Shown: piece after piece, positions 24,040 through 35,467 of the stretch
Layout: each line of letters starts with the position of its first letter
Position numbering within the stretch: position 1 is the stretch's first letter
Assembly (NCBI RefSeq): GCF_031180975.1
Contig: NZ_JAPSLI010000003.1
Coordinates: 238,434-302,433 of the forward strand
DNA from: Microbacterium sp.
Lineage (GTDB): Bacteria; Actinomycetota; Actinomycetes; Actinomycetales; Microbacteriaceae
Direction: 5' to 3'
DNA length: 64,000 bases
Translations under genes and position numbers: made by a program
The notes under the pieces: generated by a model
What the model was told of the DNA's origin: nothing
What the model saw: only the letters and a program-made list of their open reading frames with translations
Databases searched by the model: none

Positions 24040-25965
24040 TCAGACCGACGCGGGGCGCGCCGCCATGGCCTCCGGGTCGAACACGACCCGCTGGCGGGTG
24101 CGCTCGATGTCTGGGTCGGGGACGGGGATCGCCGACAGCAGCGCCTGCGTGTACGGATGCTGCGGGTTGTCGAACACGTCGTCGACGTCGCCGTGCTCCA
24201 CGAACGCGCCCTTGTACATGACCGCGACGCGGTCGGCGATGTGCCGCACGACGGCGAGATCGTGCGCGACGAACAGGTACGACAGCCCCAGCTTCGCCTT
24301 CAGTTCGTCCAACAGGTTGATGACACCCGCCTGGATCGAGACGTCCAGCGCCGAGACCGGCTCGTCGAGCACGACGATCTTCGGGTTGGTCGACAGGGCG
24401 CGAGCGATGCCGATGCGCTGACGCTGACCGCCCGAGAACGCGCCCGGGAACCGGTCGCTGTGCGCGGGATTGAGGCCGACGATGTCCATCAGCTCGTCGA
24501 CTCGGTCGTACGCCTCCTCCTTCGGCATCCCGATCGACAGCATCGGCTCGGCGATGATGTCGGACACGGTCATGCGCGGGTCGAGCGCACCCATCGGGTC
24601 CTGGAACACGATCTGCAGGTCGCGCCGCACGCGCCGCTCATGGGCGCGGTTGCGGATGTCCTCGACCTTGGTGCCGGCGATCACGATGTCGCCGTCCTCG
24701 GGCTTCACGAGGTCCATGATCTGCAGCAGCGTCGTGGTCTTGCCGCTGCCGGACTCACCGACGATCGCCATCGTCTCGCCCTCGCGGACGTCGAAGCTGA
24801 TGCCCTTCACAGCGTGCACCTCGCCGACCTTGCGCTTGAGCACGCCCTTCAGGATCGGGAAGGTCTTGTTGAGATTGCGCACCTCGAGGGTGACCGGCCG
24901 CTGCTCGCGCGGCGTGCGGGTGAGGCTGCTCTCGGGGATCTCGGGGACGGGGTACACGGGCAGTCCGCCGATGACGCCGCCGTCCTCGATCTGGTCCGCG
25001 CGGATGCAGGCGGCGGTGTGCGATTCGCCAGTTCCGGTCGCCACAGGTGCGAGATCGGGCTCGCGGGTGAGGCAGGCTTCGACGGCGATCGGGCAGCGCG
25101 GCGCGAACGGGCACGCGTCGGGCAGATCGATCAGCAGCGGGGGATTGCCCTTGATCGGAATCAGCGGCGTTTTCTCGCCCTTGTCCACACGGGGGATCGC
25201 GCCCAAAAGGCCGATCGAGTACGGCATCCGCGTGTGGTAGAAGAGCTCGCGCACCGGCGCGTGCTCCACAGGCTTGCCCGCGTACATCACCAGCACGTCG
25301 TCTGCGGTGTTCGCGACCACGCCCATGTCGTGGGTGATCATGATCATGGCGGCGCCGGTCTCGTCCTGCGCCTTCTTCATGAGGTCGAGGATCTGGGCCT
25401 GGATCGTGACGTCGAGCGCGGTCGTCGGCTCGTCGGCGATGATCAGCTTCGGATCGTTGGCCATTGCGATCGCGATGACCACGCGCTGCCGCATCCCACC
25501 GGAGAACTCGTGCGGGAACTGCTTCATGCGCCGCTCGGGCTCGTTGATCCCGACCAGCGTGAGCAGTTCGATGGAGCGATCCCAGGCATCCTTCTTCGAC
25601 AGCTTGCGGTGCACCGTCAGCGCTTCGATCAGCTGGTCGCCGATCGTGAAGACGGGCGTCAGAGAGGTGAGCGGGTCCTGGAAGACCATCGCCATGCCGT
25701 TGCCGCGGATGACCGACATCTGCTTGTCGCTCTTGCCCAGCAGTTCCTGGCCGTCGAAGATGATCGAGCCGCTGACGCGGGCGTTCTCATCGAGCAGCCC
25801 CATGATCGCCAGCGAGGTGACGGATTTGCCGGAGCCCGACTCGCCGACGATGCCCAGCGTCTTGCCGGACTCGAGGTCGAAGGAGACACCGCGCACGGCG
25901 TCGACGCGCCCTGCCTCGGAGGGGAAGCTGACCTTCAGGTCACGAACGGAGAGTACGGTGCTCAT
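24040..25965 (-). CDS. Fused double ABC ATPase of a peptide-type uptake system (DppD-DppF-like)
   Basis: 641 residues holding two complete ABC nucleotide-binding domains in one chain. Domain 1: Walker A GESGSGKS at 41-48, signature FSGGMRQR near 150, Walker B LIIADEPTTALD, then the oligopeptide-type C-terminal zinc/iron cysteine region (CPFAPRCPIAVEAC). Domain 2: GESGSGKT near 401, FSGGQRQR near 506, VVLDEPVSALD. In many systems these are two proteins. ATG 25965 overlaps the permease stop (ATGA); the longer upstream frame is antisense noise. Confidence 0.93.
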   Translation of the reverse strand: MSTVLSVRDLKVSFPSEAGRVDAVRGVSFDLESGKTLGIVGESGSGKSVTSLAIMGLLDENARVSGSIIFDGQELLGKSDKQMSVIRGNGMAMVFQDPLTSLTPVFTIGDQLIEALTVHRKLSKKDAWDRSIELLTLVGINEPERRMKQFPHEFSGGMRQRVVIAIAMANDPKLIIADEPTTALDVTIQAQILDLMKKAQDETGAAMIMITHDMGVVANTADDVLVMYAGKPVEHAPVRELFYHTRMPYSIGLLGAIPRVDKGEKTPLIPIKGNPPLLIDLPDACPFAPRCPIAVEACLTREPDLAPVATGTGESHTAACIRADQIEDGGVIGGLPVYPVPEIPESSLTRTPREQRPVTLEVRNLNKTFPILKGVLKRKVGEVHAVKGISFDVREGETMAIVGESGSGKTTTLLQIMDLVKPEDGDIVIAGTKVEDIRNRAHERRVRRDLQIVFQDPMGALDPRMTVSDIIAEPMLSIGMPKEEAYDRVDELMDIVGLNPAHSDRFPGAFSGGQRQRIGIARALSTNPKIVVLDEPVSALDVSIQAGVINLLDELKAKLGLSYLFVAHDLAVVRHIADRVAVMYKGAFVEHGDVDDVFDNPQHPYTQALLSAIPVPDPDIERTRQRVVFDPEAMAARPASV

Positions 25966-26891
25966 GCGCGGCCTCCTGCCGCCGAGGTGGGATCGAGGGC
26001 GTCGCGCAGACCGTCGGCGATGAGCGCCATGGACACGGTCAGCAGGGTGAGGACCGCTGCCGGGTAGTAGAACAGCCATGGCGCACTGGTGATGGTGCTC
26101 GCGCCGTAACCGATCAGAGCTCCCAGAGACACGTCGGGCAGCTTCACGCCGAAACCGAGGAACGACAGGCCCGTCTCGGTCAGCACGGCGGCGACGATCC
26201 CGAGTGTGAAGTTGATCACCAGCAGTGAGCCGATGTTGGGAAGCATGTGACGAAGCACGATGCGCCAGCCGGAAAGGCCCGCGTAGCGCGCGGCGTGGAT
26301 GAACTCGCGTTCGCGGATGGACAGCGACAGCGTCCAGATGATGCGGGCGGGCATGAACCAGCCGACGATGAAGATCATCACCAGCGAGATGATCAGCCAG
26401 TTGCCGCCGACGTCGTTGGAGATCATCGCGAGGATGAGGAAGTTCGGGATGACCATCATGAAGTGGATCACGACGAGCGTCGCGCGCTCGTAGAAGCCGC
26501 CGAAGTACGCCGCCGTCGCCCCCACGATGGCGGAGAGCACCGTCGTGCCGACCGCGACGAGCACGGCGATCATGATCGAGCGCTGCAGACCCACGGCGAC
26601 CTGGGCGAAGTTGTCGTTGCCGGAGCCGTTCGTTCCGAACCAGTGGTCGGCCGACGGCGCCTTGCGCAGGGCGAGGAAGTCGAGGTGCGTGTGACTGTAG
26701 GGCGCGATGAGCGGGCCGACGATCGCGAAGATGATCAGCAGGATCAGCACCACGACGCCGACGACGGCGGCGCGGTTGCGCATGAAGCGGCGGCTGTAGA
26801 GCGTCCACTTCGAGGTGCGCTTGCGGCTGACCGGCGCGGTGGCTTCGGTGCCTGCGGCCTGGACGGTGGGGTCGAACATCTCAGTGGTCAT
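25962..26891 (-). CDS. ABC transporter permease, DppC/OppC type
   Basis: 309 residues. A ~30-residue cytoplasmic start with basic residues precedes six predicted membrane helices. The OppC_N-like first helix (RFMRNRAAVVGVVVLI) and the binding-protein-dependent permease loop (EFIHAARYAGLSGWRIVLRHMLPN) are clear; that EAA-type loop contacts the ATPase. It starts 1 nt after dppB-like stop and overlaps the ATPase start by 4 nt. Confidence 0.93.
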   Translation of the reverse strand: MTTEMFDPTVQAAGTEATAPVSRKRTSKWTLYSRRFMRNRAAVVGVVVLILLIIFAIVGPLIAPYSHTHLDFLALRKAPSADHWFGTNGSGNDNFAQVAVGLQRSIMIAVLVAVGTTVLSAIVGATAAYFGGFYERATLVVIHFMMVIPNFLILAMISNDVGGNWLIISLVMIFIVGWFMPARIIWTLSLSIREREFIHAARYAGLSGWRIVLRHMLPNIGSLLVINFTLGIVAAVLTETGLSFLGFGVKLPDVSLGALIGYGASTITSAPWLFYYPAAVLTLLTVSMALIADGLRDALDPTSAAGGRA

Positions 26892-26892
26892 G

Positions 26893-27876
26893 TCAGCTCA
26901 CTCGCACTCTCGGGTCGAGGACGACGACGGCGACGTCGGCGAGGATGGCGCCGATCGCGGTCATCAGCGCGCCGAATGCAGCGATCGCGACCGTGCCGTG
27001 GATGTCATTGGTGCCGAGCGTCGTCAGGAAGTATCGGCCCATGCCGTTCCAGTTGAAGATCGTCTCGGTCAGGACTGCTCCGGTGAACACCGTGGGGATG
27101 GTGAACGCCACCTGCGTGGCGACCGGGATCAGCGAGGTGCGCAGCGCGTGCTTGCGCACCGCCTGCGCCTTGGTCAGGCCCTTCGCCCTCGCCGTGCGGA
27201 CGTAGTCGGCCTTGATGTTGTCCAGCAGCAGGGAGCGCTGCAGGAAGTGGATGCCGGCGTAACCGGTGAGCACCAGGGCGAGCGTGGGCAGGATCAGATG
27301 CTGCAGCACGTCGATGAGAACGGGGAAGAAGCCGGTGACACCTTGGCTGGCGGAGCCGGTGACATAGAACACGCGGGTGCCGACGGCGTTGTTGAAGTTG
27401 ATGGCGAGGAGCACGAACGCGAGGCCGGCGACCACGATCGGGATGTTCATCGTGATGATGCTGGTGGCCTGACCGATCCGGTCGGCGAGCTTGTACTGCC
27501 GTGACGCGGTGTACACACCGAGCGCGATGCCGATGACGGTCGTGATGAGCGTCGCGCCCAGAACCAGTTCCGCACTGACCCAGATCCGGTACGCGACCTG
27601 CTCGTTGACCGATTCACCGGTGGGCCCGAGGCCCCAATCCCAGCGGAGGACGATCCCGGTGATCCACGTCCACCAGCGCTCCAGGAGCGGGATGTTCTCG
27701 CTCAGGTTGCGGGGAGCGAGGAGCCGCTCGATCTCCTCGGGGGAGAGCGGCGGGCGGCGCTGGGCGTAGTTGTTCTCGGGATCGAGGAAGTTCCACGCCA
27801 GGAAGTAGGTGATGTTCGTCGCGACGACGATCATCAGCGCCCACCCCAATAGGCGGCGCACGAGATACTTGATCAA
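26893..27876 (-). CDS. ABC transporter permease, DppB/OppB type
   Basis: 327 residues. Starts with the typical KYLVRRLLGWALMIVVAT helix, has a large outer loop after helix 1 (residues ~30-90), then five helices. The EAA-type loop is ADYVRTARAKGLTKAQAVRKHALRTS. It is the first gene of the transporter operon. The start is TTG at 27876, which gives the normal N-terminus; the ribosome site is weak (AGAAAG, distant). Confidence 0.92.
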   Translation of the reverse strand: MIKYLVRRLLGWALMIVVATNITYFLAWNFLDPENNYAQRRPPLSPEEIERLLAPRNLSENIPLLERWWTWITGIVLRWDWGLGPTGESVNEQVAYRIWVSAELVLGATLITTVIGIALGVYTASRQYKLADRIGQATSIITMNIPIVVAGLAFVLLAINFNNAVGTRVFYVTGSASQGVTGFFPVLIDVLQHLILPTLALVLTGYAGIHFLQRSLLLDNIKADYVRTARAKGLTKAQAVRKHALRTSLIPVATQVAFTIPTVFTGAVLTETIFNWNGMGRYFLTTLGTNDIHGTVAIAAFGALMTAIGAILADVAVVVLDPRVRVS

Positions 27877-28134
27877 GGTGATGATTCTTTCTCTGTTCTA
27901 CAGCCGTGCGCGGGATCTGCCGACGCAACGCTGGGTCGGGATGTATTCAAGCATCATCCATCGTTTTCACGAAGTGACACCGCATCGGGCTGTTACGGAG
28001 TCCTAACGCCTGCGGTATCCAGTGTCACTGTTCCCCAGGCAACTTCGGGAGACTATCACCGGTCGGGACGAATCGGGGATTAGGCCCTCCTGAACGTAGA
28101 ATCGACGGAACCCGACCGCTCGCACAAGGACCGC
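27877..28134. promoter_or_regulatory. Divergent promoter region between the transporter operon and lepA
   Basis: 258 bp without a gene, less GC-rich than the flanks. For lepA, TAGAAT at 28097-28102 is a good -10 box, giving a 5' leader of about 25 nt. CGGGCTGTTACGGAGTCCTAACG around 27988 resembles sequence upstream of the binding-protein gene (CGGCCCGTAACG near 24008) and may hold a shared operator, but the match is short. Confidence 0.45.
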
Positions 28135-29985
<1,851 letters not shown>

Positions 29986-30085
29986 CCCGCTGGCTGGGTC
30001 CCTACGTCCACGGCATGACGTCGATCTTCCTCGGATCAGGTTGATGCCGTTCCGGGCTGTGGATAAGCCTCGGTTGCAGGTTGGG

Positions 30086-30103
30086 CCCTTCCACGGGCTC
30101 AGG
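30086..30103. repeat. Dispersed CTTCGAC..GCTCAG element, copy B
   Basis: CCCTTCCACGGGCTCAGG lies in the 181-bp gap between lepA and the DUF1990 gene, flanked by GGG and CACCC. It is related to copies at 22139 and 57504. The rest of the gap shows no gene. Confidence 0.45.
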
Positions 30104-30153
30104 CACCCAGCCGGGCGGGCCGGGCGATTCGGGCGGTGTCCAGCTTGCCTGGG

Positions 30154-30159
30154 TAGGCT
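30154..30159 (+). promoter_or_regulatory. -10 box, leaderless start of the DUF1990 gene
   Basis: TAGGCT lies 7 nt before ATG 30167. Confidence 0.55.
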
Positions 30160-30166
30160 GGACCTC

Positions 30167-30817
30167 ATGCGTCGCGGCACATTCCGAGAAGGCACGGTGG
30201 ACTACGCCGCGGTCGGGGCGACCCACGCCCCCGATCTCATGCAGTACCCGCCGGAGCGCAGCATCCCCGCCGAGGAGTCATGGCGGATCGGCAGCGGCGA
30301 GGAACGCTTCCACACTGCGGGGGAGGCGCTGCTGTCCTGGACGGCGCAGCGCGCCGCCGGCCTGGAATTGATCGACGTACGTCCGGCATCCGGCGCCGGC
30401 TACAGCGGCGTGAGCTTCGACGCCGAGGGTGCTCCCATCGCGCCGAACCGCACCACCGTCGAGCAGCGCTACGACGGCGAGGGCACCCCGTTCGTGGCCC
30501 CCGGCATGACCCTGAAGGTGCGCGGACGCGTCGCCGGTATGCGGGCCGACGCCGAGCTGCGCGTCATCTCGGTCACCGAGGAGCGTCGCCGCATCGGCTT
30601 CGTGCTCGGTACCGTCGGCGGCTCGGTCGTGAGCGGTGAGGAGTCGTTCGACGTGGAGTGGCGCGAGGACACTGACGAGGTGTGGTTCACGGTCCGCGCC
30701 TTCGACGCCCCTGTTTCGGTGCTGTACCGCATCCCGTGGCTCGTCAAGCGTCGCCGTCGCGAACTGTTCGCGCGCTACCTCCGCGCGATCTCCCCGCTGT
30801 ATGCGACCCCCGTCTGA
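30167..30817 (+). CDS. DUF1990 family protein
   Basis: 216 residues with the DUF1990 pattern: an N-terminal 'DYAAVGATHAPDLM' segment, WRIGSGEERFHTAGEALLSW, a beta-rich core with FVLGTVGGSVVSGEESF, and a final basic helix region (LVKRRRRELFARYLRAI). The function of the family is unknown. Its stop overlaps the hemW start by one base (TGATG), so the two are probably cotranscribed. Confidence 0.85.
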   Translation: MRRGTFREGTVDYAAVGATHAPDLMQYPPERSIPAEESWRIGSGEERFHTAGEALLSWTAQRAAGLELIDVRPASGAGYSGVSFDAEGAPIAPNRTTVEQRYDGEGTPFVAPGMTLKVRGRVAGMRADAELRVISVTEERRRIGFVLGTVGGSVVSGEESFDVEWREDTDEVWFTVRAFDAPVSVLYRIPWLVKRRRRELFARYLRAISPLYATPV

Positions 30818-32067
30818 TGGCGGGTCCGCTTCCGCTCGGAGACCCCGCTCCGTCCGACGGTCGACTGCCTTCGGATCTTCCGATCGACCCGGCTGTTCCG
30901 TTCTCCGCCTACCTGCACGTGCCGTTCTGTCGTGTGCGCTGCGGCTACTGCGACTTCAACACCTACACCTCCGGTGAGCTGCGCGGCGCCCGTCAGGAGG
31001 ACTACGCGACCACCCTGATCGGAGAGATCGACCTCGCCAGGCGGGTGCTGGCGGAGGCCGGAGGGCCGCGCCCCCTCGACACGGTGTTCTTCGGCGGCGG
31101 GACCCCGACCCTGCTCCCGCCCGGTGACCTCGCCCGGATGCTGGACGCCGCGGCGACCGCGTTCGGCATCCGCGACGGCGCCGAGGTCACCGTCGAGGCC
31201 AACCCCGACACGGTCACCACCGACGTGATGCGCACACTCGCCGACGCCGGGGTCACCCGGGTGTCCATCGGCATGCAGTCCGCCGTCCCGCACGTGCTGG
31301 CGGCCCTGGACCGCACCCATCGTCCGGAGAACGTCGGCGCGGCGGTGCGCGCGGCGCGCGATGTCGGCCTGGACGTGAGCGTCGACCTGATCTACGGTGC
31401 GCCCGGCGAAAGCCTGGGCGACTGGGAGCGCTCGCTCGACGCGGCACTGGGGCTCGCGCCCGACCACATCTCGGCCTACGCGCTGATCATCGAGGACGGC
31501 ACCAAGCTCGCCAGGCAGATCCGCCGCGGCGAGGTGCCCGCGCCCGACGACGACCTGCAGGCCGACATGTACGAGCTGGCCGACGCGCGACTCGCCGACG
31601 CGGGATACGACTGGTATGAGGTGAGCAACTGGGCGCGTCGCGCGAACGCCGCGCAGGCGGACGCGGGAACCGAGGATCACCGTTCCCGTCACAACATGGC
31701 GTACTGGCGCGGGTCGGACTGGTGGGGCTTCGGCCCGGGCGCGCACAGCCACGTGGCGGGCCTGCGCTGGTGGAACGTCAAGCACCCGGCCGCCTACGCG
31801 CAGCGGCTCGCGGGTGCGCAGTCGCCCGCCGCCGGCCGGGAACGACCTGGCGCCGATGCGCGGAACCTCGAGCGCGTCCTGCTGCAGAGCCGGCTCGCCG
31901 AGGGGCTGCCGCTCGACGACATCCCTCCTGAAAGGCGCGATCGGGTCGCCGGGCTGATCGCCGACGGCCTGGTGCAGGCGCAACCCGCCCTGCGCGAGCG
32001 TCGCGTGCGCCTCACGCTGCGAGGGCGTCTTCTTGCGGATGCCGTCGTGCGCGCCCTCACCGACTGA
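30817..32067 (+). CDS. hemW: HemW-like radical SAM protein (coproporphyrinogen III oxidase-related)
   Basis: 416 residues. The radical SAM cluster CRVRCGYC uses Cys38, Cys42 and Cys45. GGGTPTLL is the SAM-binding strand, and the HemN C-terminal domain follows. HemW proteins are heme chaperones, though often labelled oxygen-independent coproporphyrinogen oxidase; the extra cysteine ('CxxxCxxCxC') of true HemN is absent here (CDF follows), which supports HemW. ATG 30817 overlaps the upstream stop. In actinobacteria hemW usually precedes hrcA, as here. Confidence 0.92.
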   Translation: MAGPLPLGDPAPSDGRLPSDLPIDPAVPFSAYLHVPFCRVRCGYCDFNTYTSGELRGARQEDYATTLIGEIDLARRVLAEAGGPRPLDTVFFGGGTPTLLPPGDLARMLDAAATAFGIRDGAEVTVEANPDTVTTDVMRTLADAGVTRVSIGMQSAVPHVLAALDRTHRPENVGAAVRAARDVGLDVSVDLIYGAPGESLGDWERSLDAALGLAPDHISAYALIIEDGTKLARQIRRGEVPAPDDDLQADMYELADARLADAGYDWYEVSNWARRANAAQADAGTEDHRSRHNMAYWRGSDWWGFGPGAHSHVAGLRWWNVKHPAAYAQRLAGAQSPAAGRERPGADARNLERVLLQSRLAEGLPLDDIPPERRDRVAGLIADGLVQAQPALRERRVRLTLRGRLLADAVVRALTD

Positions 32068-32080
32068 CGGGCATGACGGG

Positions 32081-32112
32081 TAGAATTGGCACTCGGTAGG
32101 ACTGAGTGCCAG
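32081..32112 (+). promoter_or_regulatory. hrcA-dnaJ promoter with CIRCE operator
   Basis: TAGAAT (32081-32086) is the -10 box. It is joined to TTGGCACTC-N9-GAGTGCCAG (32086-32112), a CIRCE element with the standard 9-nt spacer and one or two changes from consensus (TTAGCACTC-N9-GAGTGCTAA). HrcA bound here would block the transcription start, so the operon is heat-inducible and self-repressed. Confidence 0.9.
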
Positions 32113-32123
32113 CGGGAGGGATG

Positions 32124-33167
32124 ATGGTCACAGAGAGAGGACTGCAGGTTCTCCGCGCCATCGTGCAGGACTACGTCGAGTCCCACGAACCGGTCGGCAG
32201 CAGGTCGATCGTCGAGCGCCACGCATTCGGGGTCTCCGCCGCCACCATCCGCAACGACATGGCCCAGCTCGAGGACGAGGAACTCATCGTCGCGCCGCAC
32301 ACGTCGTCGGGACGCGTGCCCACAGACAAGGGCTACCGGGTGTTCGTCAACCACTTGGCTCAGCTGCGTCCGCTCTCGGCCGCTCAGCGCAGCGCCATCG
32401 AGACCTTCCTCGCCGACCCGAGCGACCTCGACGACCTGATGGCGCGCACCGTCCGCGTGCTCACGCAGCTCACCGGCCAGGTGGCGCTCGCCCAGTACCC
32501 GTCGTTCGCCCGCGCCCACATCACGCACGTCGAGCTCGTCGCCATCGCGCCCAACCGCCTGCTCGTGATCCTCGTCACCGACACCGGCGGCGTGTCGCAG
32601 CGCATCGCTCACCTGCCGATCGACGTCGACGACGAGGACGTCGCCGTGCTCCGCGCCCGTCTCGCCGCGCTCGTCACGGGCCGGGCAGTCAGCGACGCGG
32701 CGGACCGGCTGCAATCCCTCGCCGTGCCGGAGGAGGGCTCGCCCGCGGTGCGCATCCACGCCGCACTGGCGCCGCTCACCGTCGTCATCGCGGAGGAGCT
32801 CGACGAGTTCCGGCAGGACCGCCTGGTGATGGCGGGCGCGGCGACGCTCGCCCGCCGCGAGCAGGACTTCCGCGGCAGCATCCATCCGCTGCTCGAGGCG
32901 ATCGAGGAGCAGGTGACCCTGCTGCGCCTGATGAGCGAGATGGTGACGGACGAGCACGGTCTCGCCACCAGCATCGGCAGCGAGAACGCCCCGTTCGGCC
33001 TCACGGAGGCGTCGATCGTGGCCAGCAACTACGCAGCCTCCGGCGGCACGGCGCGCGTCGGCGTGATGGGCCCGACGCGCATGGACTATCCGAGCAACCT
33101 CGCAGCGGCCAGGGCCGTGGCCCGCTACCTGACGCGGATGCTCGAGGAAGACGAGGCGAGCCGCTGA
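32124..33167 (+). CDS. hrcA: Heat-inducible transcriptional repressor HrcA
   Basis: 347 residues. The winged-helix DNA-binding part is at 1-80 ([23 protein letters not shown], then [14 protein letters not shown]), followed by the GAF-like dimerisation region. HrcA represses chaperone genes at CIRCE sites and needs GroEL for folding. ATG 32124 gives the family's usual [11 protein letters not shown] start; GGGAGGG is 3 nt upstream, which is close, and ATG 32121 and GTG 32106 are alternatives. Confidence 0.95.
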   Translation: MVTERGLQVLRAIVQDYVESHEPVGSRSIVERHAFGVSAATIRNDMAQLEDEELIVAPHTSSGRVPTDKGYRVFVNHLAQLRPLSAAQRSAIETFLADPSDLDDLMARTVRVLTQLTGQVALAQYPSFARAHITHVELVAIAPNRLLVILVTDTGGVSQRIAHLPIDVDDEDVAVLRARLAALVTGRAVSDAADRLQSLAVPEEGSPAVRIHAALAPLTVVIAEELDEFRQDRLVMAGAATLARREQDFRGSIHPLLEAIEEQVTLLRLMSEMVTDEHGLATSIGSENAPFGLTEASIVASNYAASGGTARVGVMGPTRMDYPSNLAAARAVARYLTRMLEEDEASR

Positions 33168-33201
33168 GGCGGCGCGCTCAGACGTACCCAGAAAGGCGAA
33201 A

Positions 33202-34305
33202 GTGGCCGACCACTATGAGGTCCTCGGGGTGTCTCGCGACGCCACCCAGGACGAGATCAAGAAGGCGTATCGGAAGCTCGCCCGGCAGCTGCACCCCGAC
33301 GTGAACCCCGGGGAGGACGCCTCCGAGCGCTTCAAGCTGGTCACGCACGCGTACGACGTGCTCAGCGACGAGGAGTCCCGCCGGCGCTACGACATGGGCG
33401 GCGACGACGGCGGCTCCTTCGGCGGGTTCGGCGGATTCGGCGACATCTTCGAGACGTTCTTCGGCTCCGGTGGGGCGCGTGCCGGCCGGCCGCGCTCGCG
33501 CCGGGAACGCGGTCAGGACGCTCTCGTGCGCATCAACCTCGAGCTCGGTGACGTGGTGTTCGGCGTGCACCGCGACATCGAGGTCGACACGGCCGTGCTC
33601 TGCGAGACCTGCCAGGGTTCGTGCTGCCAGCCCGGCACCTCACCGGTGACCTGTGACGTCTGCGGCGGAAGCGGGCATGTGCAGCGCCAGGTGCGCAGCC
33701 TGCTCGGCAACGTCGTCACCTCCCAGCCGTGCGGCAGTTGCGAGGGTTACGGCACGAAGATCCCGTACCCGTGCGGCACCTGCGGCGGTCAGGGACGGGT
33801 CCGTTCGCGCCGCACCGTCTCGCTCGACATCCCCGCCGGCGTCGAGACCGGCCTGCGCCTGCAGCTGCCCGGCTCGGGCGAGGTCGGTCACGGCGGTGGC
33901 CCCAACGGCGATCTCTACGTCGAGGTCTCGGTCGCCCCGCATCCGGTGTTCAGCCGCGACGGCGACGATCTGCTGGCGACTCTCGAGGTGTCGATGACGG
34001 ATGCCATCCTCGGCACCACCACGACGATCGAGGGTCTGGACGGCGCGGTCGATCTGGAGATCCGCCCCGGCATCCAGTCGGGGGACATGCTGACCATCTC
34101 CGGGCGCGGCATCACGCCGCTGCGCGGCACCCAGCGCGGCGACCTCCGCGTCGGCGTGCAGGTGGTCACGCCGACCAGGCTGGACGCCGCACAGCGCAAG
34201 CTCATCGAGGACTTCGCGAAGAAGACCAAGGCGCCGGCGCCGCGGCTCGCGCAGTTCCAGCAAGGCCTGTTCTCCAAGCTGCGCGACCGGTTCCGCAGCC
34301 ACTGA
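33202..34305 (+). CDS. dnaJ: Chaperone protein DnaJ (DnaJ2 type)
   Basis: 367 residues. The J domain has HPD at 31-33; a Gly/Phe region lies at about 66-90; then four zinc-binding repeats: C134/C137, C151/C154, C177/C180, C191/C194. The first repeat reads CETCQGSC instead of CxxCxGxG, with a Cys at the last position. The C-terminal substrate-binding domains follow. DnaJ stimulates DnaK ATPase. It is downstream of hrcA by 34 nt, the usual hrcA-dnaJ2 pair, not the dnaK-grpE-dnaJ1 operon. Confidence 0.95.
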   Translation: MADHYEVLGVSRDATQDEIKKAYRKLARQLHPDVNPGEDASERFKLVTHAYDVLSDEESRRRYDMGGDDGGSFGGFGGFGDIFETFFGSGGARAGRPRSRRERGQDALVRINLELGDVVFGVHRDIEVDTAVLCETCQGSCCQPGTSPVTCDVCGGSGHVQRQVRSLLGNVVTSQPCGSCEGYGTKIPYPCGTCGGQGRVRSRRTVSLDIPAGVETGLRLQLPGSGEVGHGGGPNGDLYVEVSVAPHPVFSRDGDDLLATLEVSMTDAILGTTTTIEGLDGAVDLEIRPGIQSGDMLTISGRGITPLRGTQRGDLRVGVQVVTPTRLDAAQRKLIEDFAKKTKAPAPRLAQFQQGLFSKLRDRFRSH

Positions 34306-34330
34306 TCTGCACCGAACCGAACGGACGGCC

Positions 34331-35059
34331 ATGTCGCTGCACTTCGTCACCCCCACCTCCACCGACGCGGAGGTGGGCGAGCTCGTCACGCTCACCGGAG
34401 CGGAGGCCAAGCACGCCGCCGTGGTCCGCCGGGTGCGTGTGGGGGAGACGGTCACACTGGGCGACGGGTCGGGGGTATGGCTCGAAGGCGTGGTCGAGGA
34501 CGTCTCGGCCGCACAGGTGAGGGTCCGGGTGCACAGCCGCACCACCCACGACGCCCCGCCGGTGCGCATCGCCCTCGCCCAGGCGTTGGCCAAGGGCGAC
34601 CGTGACGAGCTCGCCGTGCAGGCGGCGTGCGAACTCGGCGTGGACGAGATCATCCCGTGGCAGGCGGGTCGCAGCATCTCCCGCTGGGAGGGCGCGAAGG
34701 CCGCCAAGGGGCGGGATCGGTGGGCCACCATCGCGCGTGAGGCGGCCAAGCAGGCGCACCGGCCGTGGGTGCCGCGGGTCGACGAGGTGCACAGCACCGC
34801 GCAGCTTGCAGCTCTCGCCGCCGACCGACGGATGCTGGTGCTCGACCCCACCGCACAGGCGCGGCTCACCGGCATCCGGCCCGACGGTCGCGACATCCTG
34901 CTCGTGGTCGGGCCGGAGGGCGGCATCGCTCCTGAGGAGCTCACCCGTTTCGCCGACGCGGGAGCCGAGCGCGTGCGGCTGGGTGACACCGTGCTGCGCA
35001 CCTCCACCGCGGGTCCCGCCGCGATCGCGGTGCTCTCCGGGGCGCTCGGCCGCTGGTGA
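34331..35059 (+). CDS. rsmE: 16S rRNA (uracil-1498-N3)-methyltransferase RsmE
   Basis: 242 residues of the SPOUT family. N-terminal PUA-like domain with LTGAEAKHAAVVRRVRVGE, then the knotted domain with LAQALAKGDRDELAVQ, 'RSISRWEG', VVGPEGGIAPEE and LGDTVLRTSTAGPAAIAVL. These last two form the SAM-binding knot. It methylates U1498 in 16S rRNA. It follows dnaJ by 25 nt and is probably part of the same transcript. Confidence 0.95.
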   Translation: MSLHFVTPTSTDAEVGELVTLTGAEAKHAAVVRRVRVGETVTLGDGSGVWLEGVVEDVSAAQVRVRVHSRTTHDAPPVRIALAQALAKGDRDELAVQAACELGVDEIIPWQAGRSISRWEGAKAAKGRDRWATIAREAAKQAHRPWVPRVDEVHSTAQLAALAADRRMLVLDPTAQARLTGIRPDGRDILLVVGPEGGIAPEELTRFADAGAERVRLGDTVLRTSTAGPAAIAVLSGALGRW

Positions 35060-35107
35060 GGGCCGGGGCACACCGCCGCACCCGAGGCTCGGGTCCGCCC
35101 CGGTCAG

Positions 35108-35113
35108 TAGACT
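35108..35113 (+). promoter_or_regulatory. -10 box, leaderless start of the HIT gene
   Basis: TAGACT lies 6 nt before ATG 35120, suggesting an internal promoter in the hrcA-era run. Confidence 0.5.
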
Positions 35114-35119
35114 GAACGC

Positions 35120-35467
35120 ATGACGGAACCCTCGATCTTCACCCGCATCCTGAACGGGGAGATCCCTGGCGAGATCCTCGCCGACACGGACCGTGTCTTC
35201 GCGATCCGCGACATCGCGCCGCAGGCGCCCGTGCACCTCCTGGTGATCCCCAAGACCCAGGAGTACCGCGACGTCACCGAGCTGGCCGCCGGCGATCCGG
35301 AACTGCTGGCGGAGATGGTGGCCGTCGCGAAGGATCTCGCCACAGAGCACGCCGACGGGGAGTTCCGGCTGATCTTCAACACCGGAGCGGGAGCAGGCCA
35401 GACCGTGTTCCACGTGCACGCACACCTGCTCGCTGGCGGCCTCGACGAGAAGAGCCTCGGTGCCTGA
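35120..35467 (+). CDS. HIT-family nucleotide-binding protein (HinT-like)
   Basis: 115 residues. The N-terminus IFTRILNGEIPGEIL and the catalytic HIT motif HVHAHLLAGG near the C-terminus match HinT, a purine nucleoside phosphoramidase. Probably cytoplasmic and dimeric. Length is normal for HinT. It overlaps phoH by 8 nt, a pairing common in actinobacteria. Confidence 0.92.
   Translation: MTEPSIFTRILNGEIPGEILADTDRVFAIRDIAPQAPVHLLVIPKTQEYRDVTELAAGDPELLAEMVAVAKDLATEHADGEFRLIFNTGAGAGQTVFHVHAHLLAGGLDEKSLGA

Noticed and set aside
24157..26067. A 636-codon plus-strand frame opposite the fused ATPase gene
   Set aside because: Shadow of the ABC ATPase; repetitive His/Arg/Asp composition and no start signal.
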